NCBI GenBank assembly: GCA_016929495.1
Contig: JAFGIS010000406.1
Span: forward strand, 1-39,404
DNA length: 39,404 bases
Origin: Polyangiaceae bacterium
GTDB taxonomy: Bacteria; Myxococcota_A; Polyangia; Polyangiales; Polyangiaceae
Direction: 5' to 3'
Shown here: piece after piece, positions 14,775 to 23,596 of the stretch
Layout of the letters: every line of letters begins with the position of its first letter
Numbering within the stretch: the first letter of the stretch is position 1
Made by a program: the position numbers and the translations under genes
The notes under the pieces: generated by a model
Seen by the model: only the letters and a program-made list of their open reading frames with translations
Database searches by the model: none
What the model was told of the DNA's origin: nothing

Positions 14775-17312
14775 CTACAATCCCGTGACGGTGATGTCAT
14801 CGAGGTACATCGTGCCGCTCCAGGATCCATTGGGGCCGAGGAGCAGGGCGAGGTGGTCGTACTGGAAGCCGAAACTCATGGAGACCGTGAAAGGAACCCA
14901 CTGATTGGTGACCAGGTTGTTGATGAAGATGTTGTTGGCCGAGGCCTCAGACGCAGTCGGGCCCCAGGTATCTGCGGCGAATACCGCGAAGGCCGGGAAG
15001 GCCGGACCCTCGAAATAGACATACCCCGAGACAGTGTAGCCACCCAGGCTGGTGGTCTTGCCAGCCTCGCAGAACTGGACCCCCACCGAGGCTGCGGCCG
15101 TGGTGGTACCGTTGACAATGACCGGAACCACGAGCGAGTAGCTGCCGCTTTCGGGATAGCCGCTGGGGCGAGTCGTGCTGATCGCGGCGTTCAGGGCTCC
15201 GTTGCCCAGGGTGCGCTGCGGTGACATCATGACAGACCAGCCTTCCGTGCCGCTCGCGCCCGACTCGAAACTCCAGCTTCCGCAGGTGCTGCCGCAGCTC
15301 GCGGGGAATGTGTAGCCCAGGCAAGCACACGCGCCGCCTTGACAACTGCGATTGGGTCCGCACTTGTTTCCGCAGCTACCACAGTTGTCGTTGTCGTCGC
15401 TGGCATTGACGCATGTGCCGCAGCACTTGGCTGTCGAGCACTGTACGTCCCTCGTGCAAGCGGTCGTGGTGTTGGTGATCTTCGCCGTGCACTGGTTGGA
15501 GCTCGTGCTGCAGTACTGGCTCGAGTCGCAATTGTCGGCCGTGGCCGTTCCGCAGCTGCCCGTTCCGTCGCAGGTCGACGACAGCACTGCAGTCCAATCG
15601 GCGTTGCACTCGTCGGGACAGGCCGTCTCGGAGCCCGGGAATACGCACGAGGGGTGTGTCCCGTCACAGTATTTCTTGCCGCAGGTCCCCCTCCCAGTAC
15701 AACTGGTGCGCGGCGTCGAAAGGGTGGTGCACTGCCCGTGAGGGGTCTGGCTGCACGACTGGCACTCCCCGTCGCACTTGGCATCGCAGCAGTAGCCGTC
15801 GACGCAATATCCGTTGGGGCATTCGGCGGAACCACTGCAGGCATCACCCACCTTCCTCGTGGATGCACAAGCGCCGTCGACGCAGTAGCCTGAGGCGCAA
15901 TCGCCATCCCTGGCACAGCTGTTCAGACAGTCCGTCTTCGCCTGGTTGCACATCAGGGATCCTCCGCAGGGACTGGCTTGGGGGATGCAGTCGTGACTAG
16001 CGTCACAGGCGTGGATGGTCAGGGTCGTTCCCGAGCACGTTTGATCGGCGCAAGTCGTTCCGACCGCAGGATAGTGGCATCCATTGGCTCCATCGCAGGT
16101 ACCGTCCGGCCCGCAGGGAACAGCACTGCTGGAGGCGCAGCTACCATGCGGCGCGGGCGTGCCTGGCATCACGGGGAGACACTGCCCATCTGTCGCACTG
16201 CCTCCCTGGGCATTGAGCTCGAGAGTGCATGCCGAACAGCCCGTACACGCCTTGTCACAGCACACGCCGTCGGCGATGACCCCGGATGTGCATTCCCCGG
16301 GTTTCGTGGCCGGCGTTCCGTTCTTCTTCTGCGTTGCGCATATTTCCGCGGCGATATCGCAGTAGAAGCCCTCGTTGCACTGGGAGGAGGAGGTGCAGCT
16401 CGTGACGCAACCGTTGGCGAGAGTGCACTCGGCGCCTCCACAATCCTGTTCGCTGACCGACGAGCACTCGCCGTTGCCGTCGCAGTAGGCCGCGGGTGTG
16501 TACGACTTGCCGTCAGCACTGCACGAGGCCGGCGAGCACTCGTGGCTCGTACCTACCTTACGGCATGCTCCGTCGCCATCACAGGTGCCGTCATCGCCAC
16601 ACGCGTTGGCGGCTGTTTCGTCGGAACAGAAACCGTGTGGATCCTTGCCACTGACCACGGGAGCGCAGATCCCATCTTCTTTGCCTGTGAGGGCGCTCGC
16701 GCAGGCATTGCAGCCAGTACAGGTTGTGTTGCAGCAGACGCCATCGATACAGCGCTCGCTCGTGCACTCCGCGTCCGTCTCGCAGACGGAACCGTCGTCT
16801 CCGCCATCGCTGGCGGAAGACCCGCCGCTGGCTGAAGAACCCGCGGAGGCAGTACTTCCGCCCGTCGCTGCGTCCGCTCCTCCATGGGCGGTTCCACCCG
16901 CGGGGCTTCCGCCGTTCGTTTCGGCTCCTCCGTCGTTGCCCGACGAGACACCTGCCATCGAGTGTCCGCCGGACGAATGGCTGGCGCCGCCTTCCAGGGT
17001 TGCAGCCGCTCCCGAAGTTCCCCCGTCGCCGCCCGTTGTCTCGCCTGGCCAGCAGACGAAGCCATCCGATAGGGATTGGCACACCTCCCCGCGCTCGCAC
17101 GGTGCGCTGGCGCACGGGTCGGTTCCGCTATCCACGTGACCTGCGTTCCCGGAGGAGTCCGAGGCAAGGCCGGAGCCGCCTCCAGGACCCTGCGTCGTAC
17201 CCGCCGAGCCTGCTGCGCTGGTATCCGAGAACCGACGCGCTCTCTCGCTGCATCCAGCCGTGAGTGCCACTGTGCCCAGCGCTGCCAGCGCAATCCACCG
17301 TGCTGCTTTCAT
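14775..17312 (-). CDS. large Cys-rich surface lipoprotein
   Basis: Protein of 845 residues. The signal MKAARWIALAALGTVALTAGC ends in lipobox ALTAGC, here split as signal then TAGC. A Gly/Ser/Ala-rich linker of about 170 residues follows. A long region then holds dozens of cysteines in recurring patterns such as CCNTTCTGCNAC, CCDKACTGCSAC and CCDAKCDGECQSC, typical of myxobacterial disulphide-rich surface proteins. The last 180 residues have no repeats of this kind and look like a beta-sandwich (WSFESG to MYLDDITVTGL), probably a carbohydrate-binding-type module. A role in adhesion or surface binding is inferred. The frame is open further upstream to 17414 but those residues precede the signal peptide; ATG 17312 has GGAAG four bases ahead. 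Confidence 0.78.
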   Translation of the reverse strand: MKAARWIALAALGTVALTAGCSERARRFSDTSAAGSAGTTQGPGGGSGLASDSSGNAGHVDSGTDPCASAPCERGEVCQSLSDGFVCWPGETTGGDGGTSGAAATLEGGASHSSGGHSMAGVSSGNDGGAETNGGSPAGGTAHGGADAATGGSTASAGSSASGGSSASDGGDDGSVCETDAECTSERCIDGVCCNTTCTGCNACASALTGKEDGICAPVVSGKDPHGFCSDETAANACGDDGTCDGDGACRKVGTSHECSPASCSADGKSYTPAAYCDGNGECSSVSEQDCGGAECTLANGCVTSCTSSSQCNEGFYCDIAAEICATQKKNGTPATKPGECTSGVIADGVCCDKACTGCSACTLELNAQGGSATDGQCLPVMPGTPAPHGSCASSSAVPCGPDGTCDGANGCHYPAVGTTCADQTCSGTTLTIHACDASHDCIPQASPCGGSLMCNQAKTDCLNSCARDGDCASGYCVDGACASTRKVGDACSGSAECPNGYCVDGYCCDAKCDGECQSCSQTPHGQCTTLSTPRTSCTGRGTCGKKYCDGTHPSCVFPGSETACPDECNADWTAVLSSTCDGTGSCGTATADNCDSSQYCSTSSNQCTAKITNTTTACTRDVQCSTAKCCGTCVNASDDNDNCGSCGNKCGPNRSCQGGACACLGYTFPASCGSTCGSWSFESGASGTEGWSVMMSPQRTLGNGALNAAISTTRPSGYPESGSYSLVVPVIVNGTTTAAASVGVQFCEAGKTTSLGGYTVSGYVYFEGPAFPAFAVFAADTWGPTASEASANNIFINNLVTNQWVPFTVSMSFGFQYDHLALLLGPNGSWSGTMYLDDITVTGL

Positions 17313-17881
17313 CAATCTTCCATGGACCTTTCCACCAACCTGCCCGGCGACAATCCAACCACCGGGGTCCACGCAGTGCAACGCGCTCGACCCATTTCGT
17401 GGACCGGAGGCCATCTCGACTAGACTCCGACGTCCCGAACCTCCTGCCGCTTGCCTCGAACGGGCTGGCGGACCAAACTGGACCTGCCATGCGGCGAGGC
17501 CGACAACTCCTGGTGGTGGGCCACACCGGCTGATGCTCTGGCCTGCCTAGCCTGCGCCGAAGGCAACGCGCGGTATCCAGCCGAGGGGCTCGCGTTCATC
17601 GACACGGGCAGGCCGGTGGTCGTGGCCACCTGCACGTCAACAGAAACGCGCGGGCATGCGCTCCTGTTGGAAGCAGAGCCCGCGTCGGTCGTCGAGCGTT
17701 GAGATCGTCCATGACAACAGCTCGGTCCGGCTCACCAGCCGTCGCACCTGAACGGCGCCGGTGGGCCCTGCTCGATTGGGGCGTTGTCAGCCGCGTCGTC
17801 GGCGCCTACCATGGATTGCAGCTTATCTGCGGTTGAAGCACGGAGCCAAGACCGTCGTTTGTCGCGAACCTCGGAGCAGCC
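17313..17881. other. divergent intergenic region, no convincing gene
   Basis: 569 bases between the Cys-rich lipoprotein (minus) and the toxin-like gene (plus). A plus-strand frame of 83 codons (17451-17702) starts only at TTG, has no ribosome site and matches nothing I recognise; its product has several Cys and Trp residues and is left uncalled. The promoters of both flanking genes should be here, but no clear -35/-10 pair was seen. Confidence 0.5.
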
Positions 17882-18514
17882 ATGACCATCCCCACAGCAG
17901 GCCGTCTCGACCACAAAGCGGGCAAGAGCATCACCGAGCTCTTTCTCGAGAGCCAACAGATCGTCGACTGGAACGACGTGAAGAACTTCCTGCTCTGCGC
18001 GGGCTATTCGAGCGCCAAGGTCACGACGGCAGTCGACTACTACCGCACGGATCTCGCAAGCGAGTACGCGGCCAAGCCGCGGGCCTCTCTCTCGGAGCTC
18101 CTTGGCATCGATTTCCATTCGCCAGTCGAACGCGTGATGCTGCCCGCCGGCAGAACGTACCTCACGTACGTCAAAACGGTTGCCAGCGCACCAGCAGCCT
18201 CGCGGCCCAATGAAGGGCGCGTCCGGCTCGACGCCTCCGGCCAGCCCTTGAAGCTGCTGCTCGGCAGTTTCTTGACCGACCCGGGGACGGCTCCCGATCG
18301 GCTTGGGATTTCGCCGATTCCGCCGCGCATGGGGATCCAACTCAGGGCTCTGCGCACTGTCACGGCGCTCAAGAGCCGGGCATCGGGTGTCGTCGATGCT
18401 TGGTCGGACAAGCAAGGGCAGTTGGCGGTCCCGCGCATGGCGTTCGGCGGAGGAGTGCAGTATCGAGTCCAGAAGGATCTGACCAGCACGGACGACGGGT
18501 TCGCGGTCTTGTGA
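17882..18514 (+). CDS. protein resembling polymorphic toxin type 46 domain
   Basis: Protein of 210 residues with no signal peptide or membrane helix. The first 70 residues look helical. From residue 75 the order of short motifs (SPVERVMLPAG at 80-90, LGSFLTDP at 127-134, RLGIS at 140-144, ALKSRA at 162-167, W174, FGGGVQY at 188-194) resembles what I recall of the polymorphic toxin type 46 domain, whose GGG-x-Q motif is shared with NAD-processing toxin folds. This is pattern recognition, not an alignment. It lacks the long N-terminal delivery region normal for such toxins, and no small immunity gene follows. It could be a free-standing effector, a toxin fragment or a domesticated relative. GGAG lies five bases before ATG 17882. 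Confidence 0.5.
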   Translation: MTIPTAGRLDHKAGKSITELFLESQQIVDWNDVKNFLLCAGYSSAKVTTAVDYYRTDLASEYAAKPRASLSELLGIDFHSPVERVMLPAGRTYLTYVKTVASAPAASRPNEGRVRLDASGQPLKLLLGSFLTDPGTAPDRLGISPIPPRMGIQLRALRTVTALKSRASGVVDAWSDKQGQLAVPRMAFGGGVQYRVQKDLTSTDDGFAVL

Positions 18515-18573
18515 GTTGTCTCGGGGGGGATGCCACCAGGACGCAGGCAACGCTGTCACACCATTGCCAACCT

Positions 18574-18587
18574 TCTGGCCGGCCAGA
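18574..18587. repeat. 14-base perfect palindrome
   Basis: TCTGGCCGGCCAGA is self-complementary. It lies between the stop of the toxin-like gene and the lipoprotein start at 18704 and could be an operator or a short terminator stem without a loop. Function is not shown. Confidence 0.45.
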
Positions 18588-18703
18588 CCGACTCATCCTG
18601 AGCTGTCCCCAGTTTGCGCGGACAGACGCGACATTGTTGCACCGAGTCCGTGAGAAGCGCTCACTCAATACACGAGACTTCTGGTTCGCCCCTGGAGGCA
18701 ATG

Positions 18704-20059
18704 ATGGACTGTCGAACAGACTGGCTTGTGGCGTCGATCATCGCGCTGTTCGGCGTGGCGGCATGCAGCGACACGGCCGACCCCATTTCGCTCGGGAACA
18801 ACGACAAGGACGCGAGCGACTCCACGGAGCAGCCCGGCACCGGAGGCTCGGAGGCAGCTGCGGCGGCCGGCGCACCCGACGCTGGCAAGAGCGAGTCCGG
18901 CGCCGCCGGAGGCGCACCCGGTGACGTCGAACCCACGGGCGGCCGCACCAGCGCCAAGCCGACCGGCGGCGCACCCGGTGACGTCGAACCCACGGGCGGC
19001 CGCACCAGCGCCAAGCCGACCGGCGGCGCGCCGGGCGGTGGGGACGGGGGCAAAGCCACCGGTGGCGCAGCTGGCGCAGCCCAGTCCGACGCAGGCCCAG
19101 CCGATGCTTCGAGCCCGGATCCGGGCACCGGAGGCGCACCCGACGCGGGCACAGGGGGCAGTGCCGGAGGCGAGCCCCAGGGCGGCACGAGCTCGCAGCC
19201 CGACGCGGGCCCGCTTGGGCGCGGCGTGGAGATCTACAAGGTTCACGGCTACGAATACACGGGTGGCGATCTGAGCTACCAGTCGTTCGATCCGCAAGAG
19301 GTCGAGCTGGAGGCCACTCCCGTGGTGGGCGACAGCGAAATCCTTTCGTACGACCCGGGGAGTCATGTCTTCGATTTGACCTTCAGCCTCGACGAGCTCA
19401 GAACCCGTGTCGGATCGATCCCGGTGCACGGCGAGCCGTTCGTGCTCACGGCGGACGCAGAACGCATTCTCGGCGGTTGGTTCTGGACAGCCATCTCTTC
19501 GGTGTCCTGCTGGACGTGCATCACCCTCGAGCCCGACTTCCCTGTCGAGGTCAGGGACCAGTCCAAGATCGAGCTCGAGTGCGGATACCCGAGGACGATC
19601 GAAAGGCCTTCACCCGACCCCAGGGAGGACCCGCGGCTCATCGACCGCCTCAAGGCGGACGGCAGGCTCCTCGAGCCGCTGCCTCTGGTCTACGGCATCG
19701 TGGAGATCAGCTCCGGGTCGTATTCGCCGGGCACGGCCGAGCGCGCCATCGTCGATCGCTTCATCGTGGACAAGAGTCCCGACGACCAGCCCGATACCGG
19801 TAGCTACGTCTTCGTCGAGCTCCTCCCCGACGGGGACCTCTATCAGCGCCCGGTGGACCTCGTGCTCTTGGATGCAGGCCTTTCGGCCTTCGTCAGCACC
19901 ATGGAAGACGGCGAGCCGACGTACCAGCCCGACACCGTGTGGCGGATCCCACTGGAAACAATCGACCTCGACCTGCTGGAGCTCGGGAGCGATCTCGGCG
20001 TGGAGCAGCCGCGGGTCTCGCTCGGCGAAGCCTCGTATCTGCAGGACCGAGCGTTCTAG
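18704..20059 (+). CDS. lipoprotein with duplicated Gly/Pro-rich linker, function unknown
   Basis: Protein of 451 residues, family not recognised. The signal MDCRTDWLVASIIALFGVAAC ends in lipobox GVAAC. The next 160 residues are a Gly/Ala/Pro/Thr-rich linker that contains an exact 19-residue duplication. From about residue 170 a structured domain begins (VEIYKVHGYEYTGGDLSYQS) with beta-rich sequence and one CWTC motif. The C-terminal part is rich in Leu, Asp and Glu. Of two adjacent ATGs (18701 and 18704), the second is chosen because GGAGG then has a five-base gap. Its stop is six bases from the stop of the convergent TIR-WD40 gene, so it is unlikely to share its transcript. The role may be structural or binding at the cell surface (inference). 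Confidence 0.72.
   Translation: MDCRTDWLVASIIALFGVAACSDTADPISLGNNDKDASDSTEQPGTGGSEAAAAAGAPDAGKSESGAAGGAPGDVEPTGGRTSAKPTGGAPGDVEPTGGRTSAKPTGGAPGGGDGGKATGGAAGAAQSDAGPADASSPDPGTGGAPDAGTGGSAGGEPQGGTSSQPDAGPLGRGVEIYKVHGYEYTGGDLSYQSFDPQEVELEATPVVGDSEILSYDPGSHVFDLTFSLDELRTRVGSIPVHGEPFVLTADAERILGGWFWTAISSVSCWTCITLEPDFPVEVRDQSKIELECGYPRTIERPSPDPREDPRLIDRLKADGRLLEPLPLVYGIVEISSGSYSPGTAERAIVDRFIVDKSPDDQPDTGSYVFVELLPDGDLYQRPVDLVLLDAGLSAFVSTMEDGEPTYQPDTVWRIPLETIDLDLLELGSDLGVEQPRVSLGEASYLQDRAF
18911..19024 (+). repeat. two exact 57-base tandem repeats in a linker
   Basis: Units 18911-18967 and 18968-19024 are identical in bases and encode GGAPGDVEPTGGRTSAKPT twice. Identity at synonymous positions indicates a recent duplication or maintained recombination. 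Confidence 0.9.
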
Positions 20060-20065
20060 CTGCCC

Positions 20066-22813
20066 TCAGAAGCCCCGTTCTGCCTCGGTCAGCTCCCGGG
20101 CAACGCGTTGGCTGACCTCTGCCAGCAGGTCTTCGATACGCCAGCGCCAGATCCTCGCCTTCCCGTCCCTGCACGCCGTGGCAAGCCGCCTGTCATCACG
20201 ATGACAGAAAGCCACGTCGAGGACTGCGTGAGGGTGCATCATCCGGGCGAGCTCGCTGCCAGTGGCCCAATCCCACACACGCGCTGAGCTATCCGTGCCG
20301 CCCGTGGCGAGCCACTTGCCCTGCGGGTCGAAATCGAGGCCCAGGACATCCTCGCCATGGGCCAGCTCAGCTACTGGTTTGGGTGCGGCGGCCGGTTCCT
20401 CGGGCCAAATGACGACCGATCCCTGGACACAGGCGACGGCAATGACGGCGTCTGTCGGACTGCAGGCCAGAGCAGCAATGTCGTGATCGCAGGGAAGGGA
20501 TGCGACCTGCTCGTGCGTGGAGACGTCCCACCAGTAGAGGGTTTGGTCTTCGCCTCGGGCGATGAGGTAGCGGCCCCGCGGGCTGAAGACGGCGTCCGCG
20601 ACCTTGGCACACTGGATTTCCCAAGCCGGTTCCAGCGACACCTGGCCTGCTTCCTCGCCGCTGCCAAGAACGTCGGTCATCGTCCAGATCTTGATTCGCC
20701 CAGCGCCGATGGTTGCCAGGTAGCGACCGTCCGCGCTGAATGCTACCCGCGTCGCCGCGTGGTCCGTAGCCAGTGCAGCACGAACGAGGCCGGATCCTCG
20801 GACGAGCTCGGCAACGTGCCACAGATGCATAGTGTTGTCGTACCAGTCGGTAGTGGCCAGGAAGCGTCCGTCAGGGGCGAACTCGGCGTAGGTCGGATGC
20901 CGCAGGCCGTCCCAGGAGGCCACCTCGCGCGTCCCCTCCTGCCAGGTCCATACGCGTCCTATTGCGGCGGAGCCCTCTTCGCCACTGGTCGTGCATAGCA
21001 GACGGCCGTCGCGGCTGAAGGTCGCGCTGGTCACGGCGGCCGCATGAATCAGGTCCTCAATGGGCTCCTCCCCTGTGGGCGACCAAAGGCTCACGCCCGC
21101 GACGTCCGTGGTCACGAGCAGCGGCTGGTTCGGCATGAAATGCACTTGGTCGAAGCGCTCCTCCGAGTCGTAGGGCAGTTGGCCTACCTGAAACCCTTCC
21201 GCCACCTGCCACACTCGAGCCAGGTCGCCGGCGATCGTGAGCACGTACGCACTATCCGAGCTGAATGCCACCCGCGTGACAGGGTGTGCGTGCTGCAGAA
21301 CGCGAGAGGAGCCGCTACCCCACAAGCGAGCCGTGCCGTCGTCGCCCGCCGTCGCCAACCAGCGGCCGTCCGGACTGAAGGCGGCATCATTGACAGCCCC
21401 AGCGTGGTGTTGCAGCCATTGGATCTGCTGATCCGCCGGGCCGTCGAGGTAGCGGATCTGGGCCCAGGCGGACGAGCTGACCACGGCGACGCTGGACTCA
21501 CTGCGAGCGAACGCGTGAATATGGCAAGACACCCGTGGGGCTGGCCACGGCGCCTCCGGCTGCTTGACCTCCAGCACCTGTTCCCCTCCTTCGAGCCGCC
21601 AGACCGCGCCGTAGAAATCGGTGGCATAGCGCCCCGCTGGGCTCAGAGACAGTGGATTGAGGCTGACGATCCTGCAGAGCGACTCGCGCGCGGAACCTTC
21701 ACTGTAGATCCGCCACGCGGTGAAGCAGTCTCCCTCCCTCACCAAAGCGCAAAGGCCGTTGCCCGACAAGAAGAGCAGGGAGGTGCAATGTCCATCGATC
21801 GTATAGAGCTTCTCCCCGGAGAGGGTCTGCCAGACACACGTTTCGCCGTCGGCGGCCGCCGCCAGGTGCGAGCCATCCTCGCTCAGTGCCAGTAGCCGTG
21901 CCCTGGTCCCGAGCGGGATCGTGCCTCCGCGTGACGATGGAGTTCGCCACCATCGCAGCTCACGATCGTTTGCTATCGCCAACGTACTTCCATCCGCGCT
22001 CATGGCGAGCAATGTCGAGGGACCAACGTCGTGTCTCGCCACCCGTCGGGGCCAGAGACTCAACCCGCGGCGTATCGTCTGTTGGGCGAGGACCGACGGT
22101 TGTAGTCGAGCCGACTCCACGGCAAGCAACAAGCTCCTAGCCAATCGATCGGGCTCCTGGATACGGGAGAGCTCGGCTCTGGCGGCGAGCTCTCTGGCAC
22201 GCACCCGTTGAAGCTCGGCTCCCTCCTCCCGTTTGCTGGCCTCGACGAACCTCACGTGCAGATCATGGGCCGGGGGCTTCTTCCCGGCTTCCGAGCGTGC
22301 CAGAAAGTGCAACGCGTCCTGCAGCTCCTGTCCCCGAAGACAATAGCTTGGCTTCTCTTGATGGTCTTCCCAGCTCCGGGCGCGGCTGTAGAGCGAAGTG
22401 TGTAGCTGGACCCACTCGAAGTCCACCGCCACGTCTCTGGTGATCCGGTCGATGGCGCACTGCAAGTTCTCCTCGTCGAGCTCCACCCACTCGAGCTCGA
22501 ACAACCAGTCGTCGCTGGAAGGCGGCCTGGCGCTGGAGCTTCGTAGGGGGATGATCCGTTTCTTGAGAGAGGATGCGTCCTCTGCCTCGTCCCGGCAGTA
22601 TCCGGACTGAAGCCAGCGTTCCGTCAGCACGATCAAGACCGTCTCTGCGGCGACCAGAGCGTCGGCGATTGCCCGGCGCCATTGCGCACCGCCGGGAATG
22701 CTCTGTGTATCGACCCAAAGGTCGTGGTTGTGAGGCGGTGCGCGGAGGCCTTCGCAGAGCTCTGCAACCAGCTTCCAGTCCTTTCTCGCATAGGACACGA
22801 AGAGCTTCGCCAT
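20066..22813 (-). CDS. TIR domain fused to a large WD40 propeller region
   Basis: Protein of 915 residues. Residues 1-140 form a TIR domain: KLFVSYARKD, DLWVDTQSIPGG, TVLIVLTERWLQSGYC. Glu76 in CRDE is placed where catalytic TIR NADases have their glutamate (C-x-x-E), so NAD cleavage is plausible. Residues about 150-260 hold an alpha-helical linker (ARELAARAELSRIQEPDRLARSLLLAVESA, cited in parts) found between signalling and WD40 regions of bacterial STAND-like proteins. From about 260 to the end there are at least eleven WD40 repeats (SPDGRWLATAGDDGTARLW, FSADGRYLATIG and others), enough for one or two propellers. There is no NTPase domain. Bacterial TIR-WD40 proteins are suspected sensors in immunity or conflict. 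A hairpin abuts the start codon. Confidence 0.88.
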   Translation of the reverse strand: MAKLFVSYARKDWKLVAELCEGLRAPPHNHDLWVDTQSIPGGAQWRRAIADALVAAETVLIVLTERWLQSGYCRDEAEDASSLKKRIIPLRSSSARPPSSDDWLFELEWVELDEENLQCAIDRITRDVAVDFEWVQLHTSLYSRARSWEDHQEKPSYCLRGQELQDALHFLARSEAGKKPPAHDLHVRFVEASKREEGAELQRVRARELAARAELSRIQEPDRLARSLLLAVESARLQPSVLAQQTIRRGLSLWPRRVARHDVGPSTLLAMSADGSTLAIANDRELRWWRTPSSRGGTIPLGTRARLLALSEDGSHLAAAADGETCVWQTLSGEKLYTIDGHCTSLLFLSGNGLCALVREGDCFTAWRIYSEGSARESLCRIVSLNPLSLSPAGRYATDFYGAVWRLEGGEQVLEVKQPEAPWPAPRVSCHIHAFARSESSVAVVSSSAWAQIRYLDGPADQQIQWLQHHAGAVNDAAFSPDGRWLATAGDDGTARLWGSGSSRVLQHAHPVTRVAFSSDSAYVLTIAGDLARVWQVAEGFQVGQLPYDSEERFDQVHFMPNQPLLVTTDVAGVSLWSPTGEEPIEDLIHAAAVTSATFSRDGRLLCTTSGEEGSAAIGRVWTWQEGTREVASWDGLRHPTYAEFAPDGRFLATTDWYDNTMHLWHVAELVRGSGLVRAALATDHAATRVAFSADGRYLATIGAGRIKIWTMTDVLGSGEEAGQVSLEPAWEIQCAKVADAVFSPRGRYLIARGEDQTLYWWDVSTHEQVASLPCDHDIAALACSPTDAVIAVACVQGSVVIWPEEPAAAPKPVAELAHGEDVLGLDFDPQGKWLATGGTDSSARVWDWATGSELARMMHPHAVLDVAFCHRDDRRLATACRDGKARIWRWRIEDLLAEVSQRVARELTEAERGF

Positions 22814-22815
22814 GT

Positions 22816-22833
22816 GCGGGAGCGTACTCCCGC
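22816..22833 (-). promoter_or_regulatory. hairpin at the TIR-WD40 start codon
   Basis: GCGGGAG (22816-22822) and CTCCCGC (22827-22833) pair over seven bases around CGTA, two bases before ATG 22813. In the message it would place a GGGAG purine tract inside a stem, which could limit translation. It could equally be an operator. No other clear ribosome site is seen. Confidence 0.4.
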
Positions 22834-22863
22834 CAGACCCCGCCAGAGAAGCCGTTGCGACTC

Positions 22864-22916
22864 AGGGCCCGAACACAACCGAAGACCTACACAGGACCCG
22901 AACACAACCGAAGACC
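22864..22916. repeat. two copies of a 24-base direct repeat
   Basis: Copies at 22864-22887 and 22893-22916 match at 23 of 24 positions (shared core CCCGAACACAACCGAAGACC), with period 29. They lie in the divergent gap between the TIR-WD40 gene and the small membrane-protein pair and may be binding sites or a simple duplication. Confidence 0.75.
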
Positions 22917-23014
22917 AGCCCGAGGGAGGAGCAGCACGAGACGCCCGAGCGCGGCAGGGCCCGGGCGACGCGACCCTTGACACGGGCCGACCAAACGCTC
23001 TGTAATGACAGCCT

Positions 23015-23554
23015 ATGTCCCACCCCCGAATCGGCCGGTTCTTCTCCCCCCTGCAAGCGTTGATTTCTCTCGGGATTGGCGTCGCGGGGTTGGCGTGTGG
23101 CGCCTTGGTCGCATACCGATACTACGATGGCGGCCGTATTCCGATCATGTTCGTGCTGATCGCCGCCGCGCTCCTGTTGGTCGCTCCCGTCTACTTCGTT
23201 GTGCAAGCCTTCCCCAAGGGCTGCAAGACATGCAAGCGAGCCTTCGCCAGCAAATCGGCAGCATTTCCCAATGGCTGGCAGCAGATCATCCAGAGATTCT
23301 TGACGAATCCGGACCAGGCAACCTGGCAGCAGCTCTGCCAGGCTCCCGCTCACGGACAGAGCGAGCGGCTGCTGCTCGAGGTCGAGCACTGCGCCAATTG
23401 CCGGAGCATCGGCGAGGCGTCACTCAGCATCGAAGAAATGCGAGACAGCAGCTGGTCCACCCGAGACTCCTTCGAAGAACGCGTGATAGAAGGCCAGATG
23501 GTCGCCTGGCTCACCCAGTTGGCCGATGCCCGTGAGCGCGTATCACCGCCATGA
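23015..23554 (+). CDS. small membrane protein with two Cys pairs
   Basis: Protein of 179 residues, family not recognised. Two hydrophobic helices lie at about 12-33 (ALISLGIGVAGLACGALVAY) and 42-65 (IMFVLIAAALLLVAPVYFVV). A soluble part with two Cys pairs (CKTCK near 71-75 and CANCR near 125-129) follows; the pairs are 50 residues apart and could bind zinc as a split ribbon. An acidic helix (SIEEMRDSSW) and a second helix close it. No signal peptide beyond the membrane helices. It precedes the next membrane protein by 42 bases, so a two-gene transcript is probable. No ribosome site was obvious before ATG 23015; an out-of-frame ATG at 23005 lies ten bases earlier. Confidence 0.65.
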   Translation: MSHPRIGRFFSPLQALISLGIGVAGLACGALVAYRYYDGGRIPIMFVLIAAALLLVAPVYFVVQAFPKGCKTCKRAFASKSAAFPNGWQQIIQRFLTNPDQATWQQLCQAPAHGQSERLLLEVEHCANCRSIGEASLSIEEMRDSSWSTRDSFEERVIEGQMVAWLTQLADARERVSPP

Positions 23555-23596
23555 ACTGGTGGCCCAGCTCACGGCGTCCACGCAGGTAGGTCGAAC

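Noticed and set aside
17451..17702. Small plus-strand frame of 83 codons
   Set aside because: TTG start only, no ribosome site and no recognisable family; described in the gap entry instead.
17732..18559. Minus-strand frame of 275 codons opposite the toxin-like gene
   Set aside because: Arg/Asp-rich product without motifs, fully antisense to a frame with a good start and family-like motifs.
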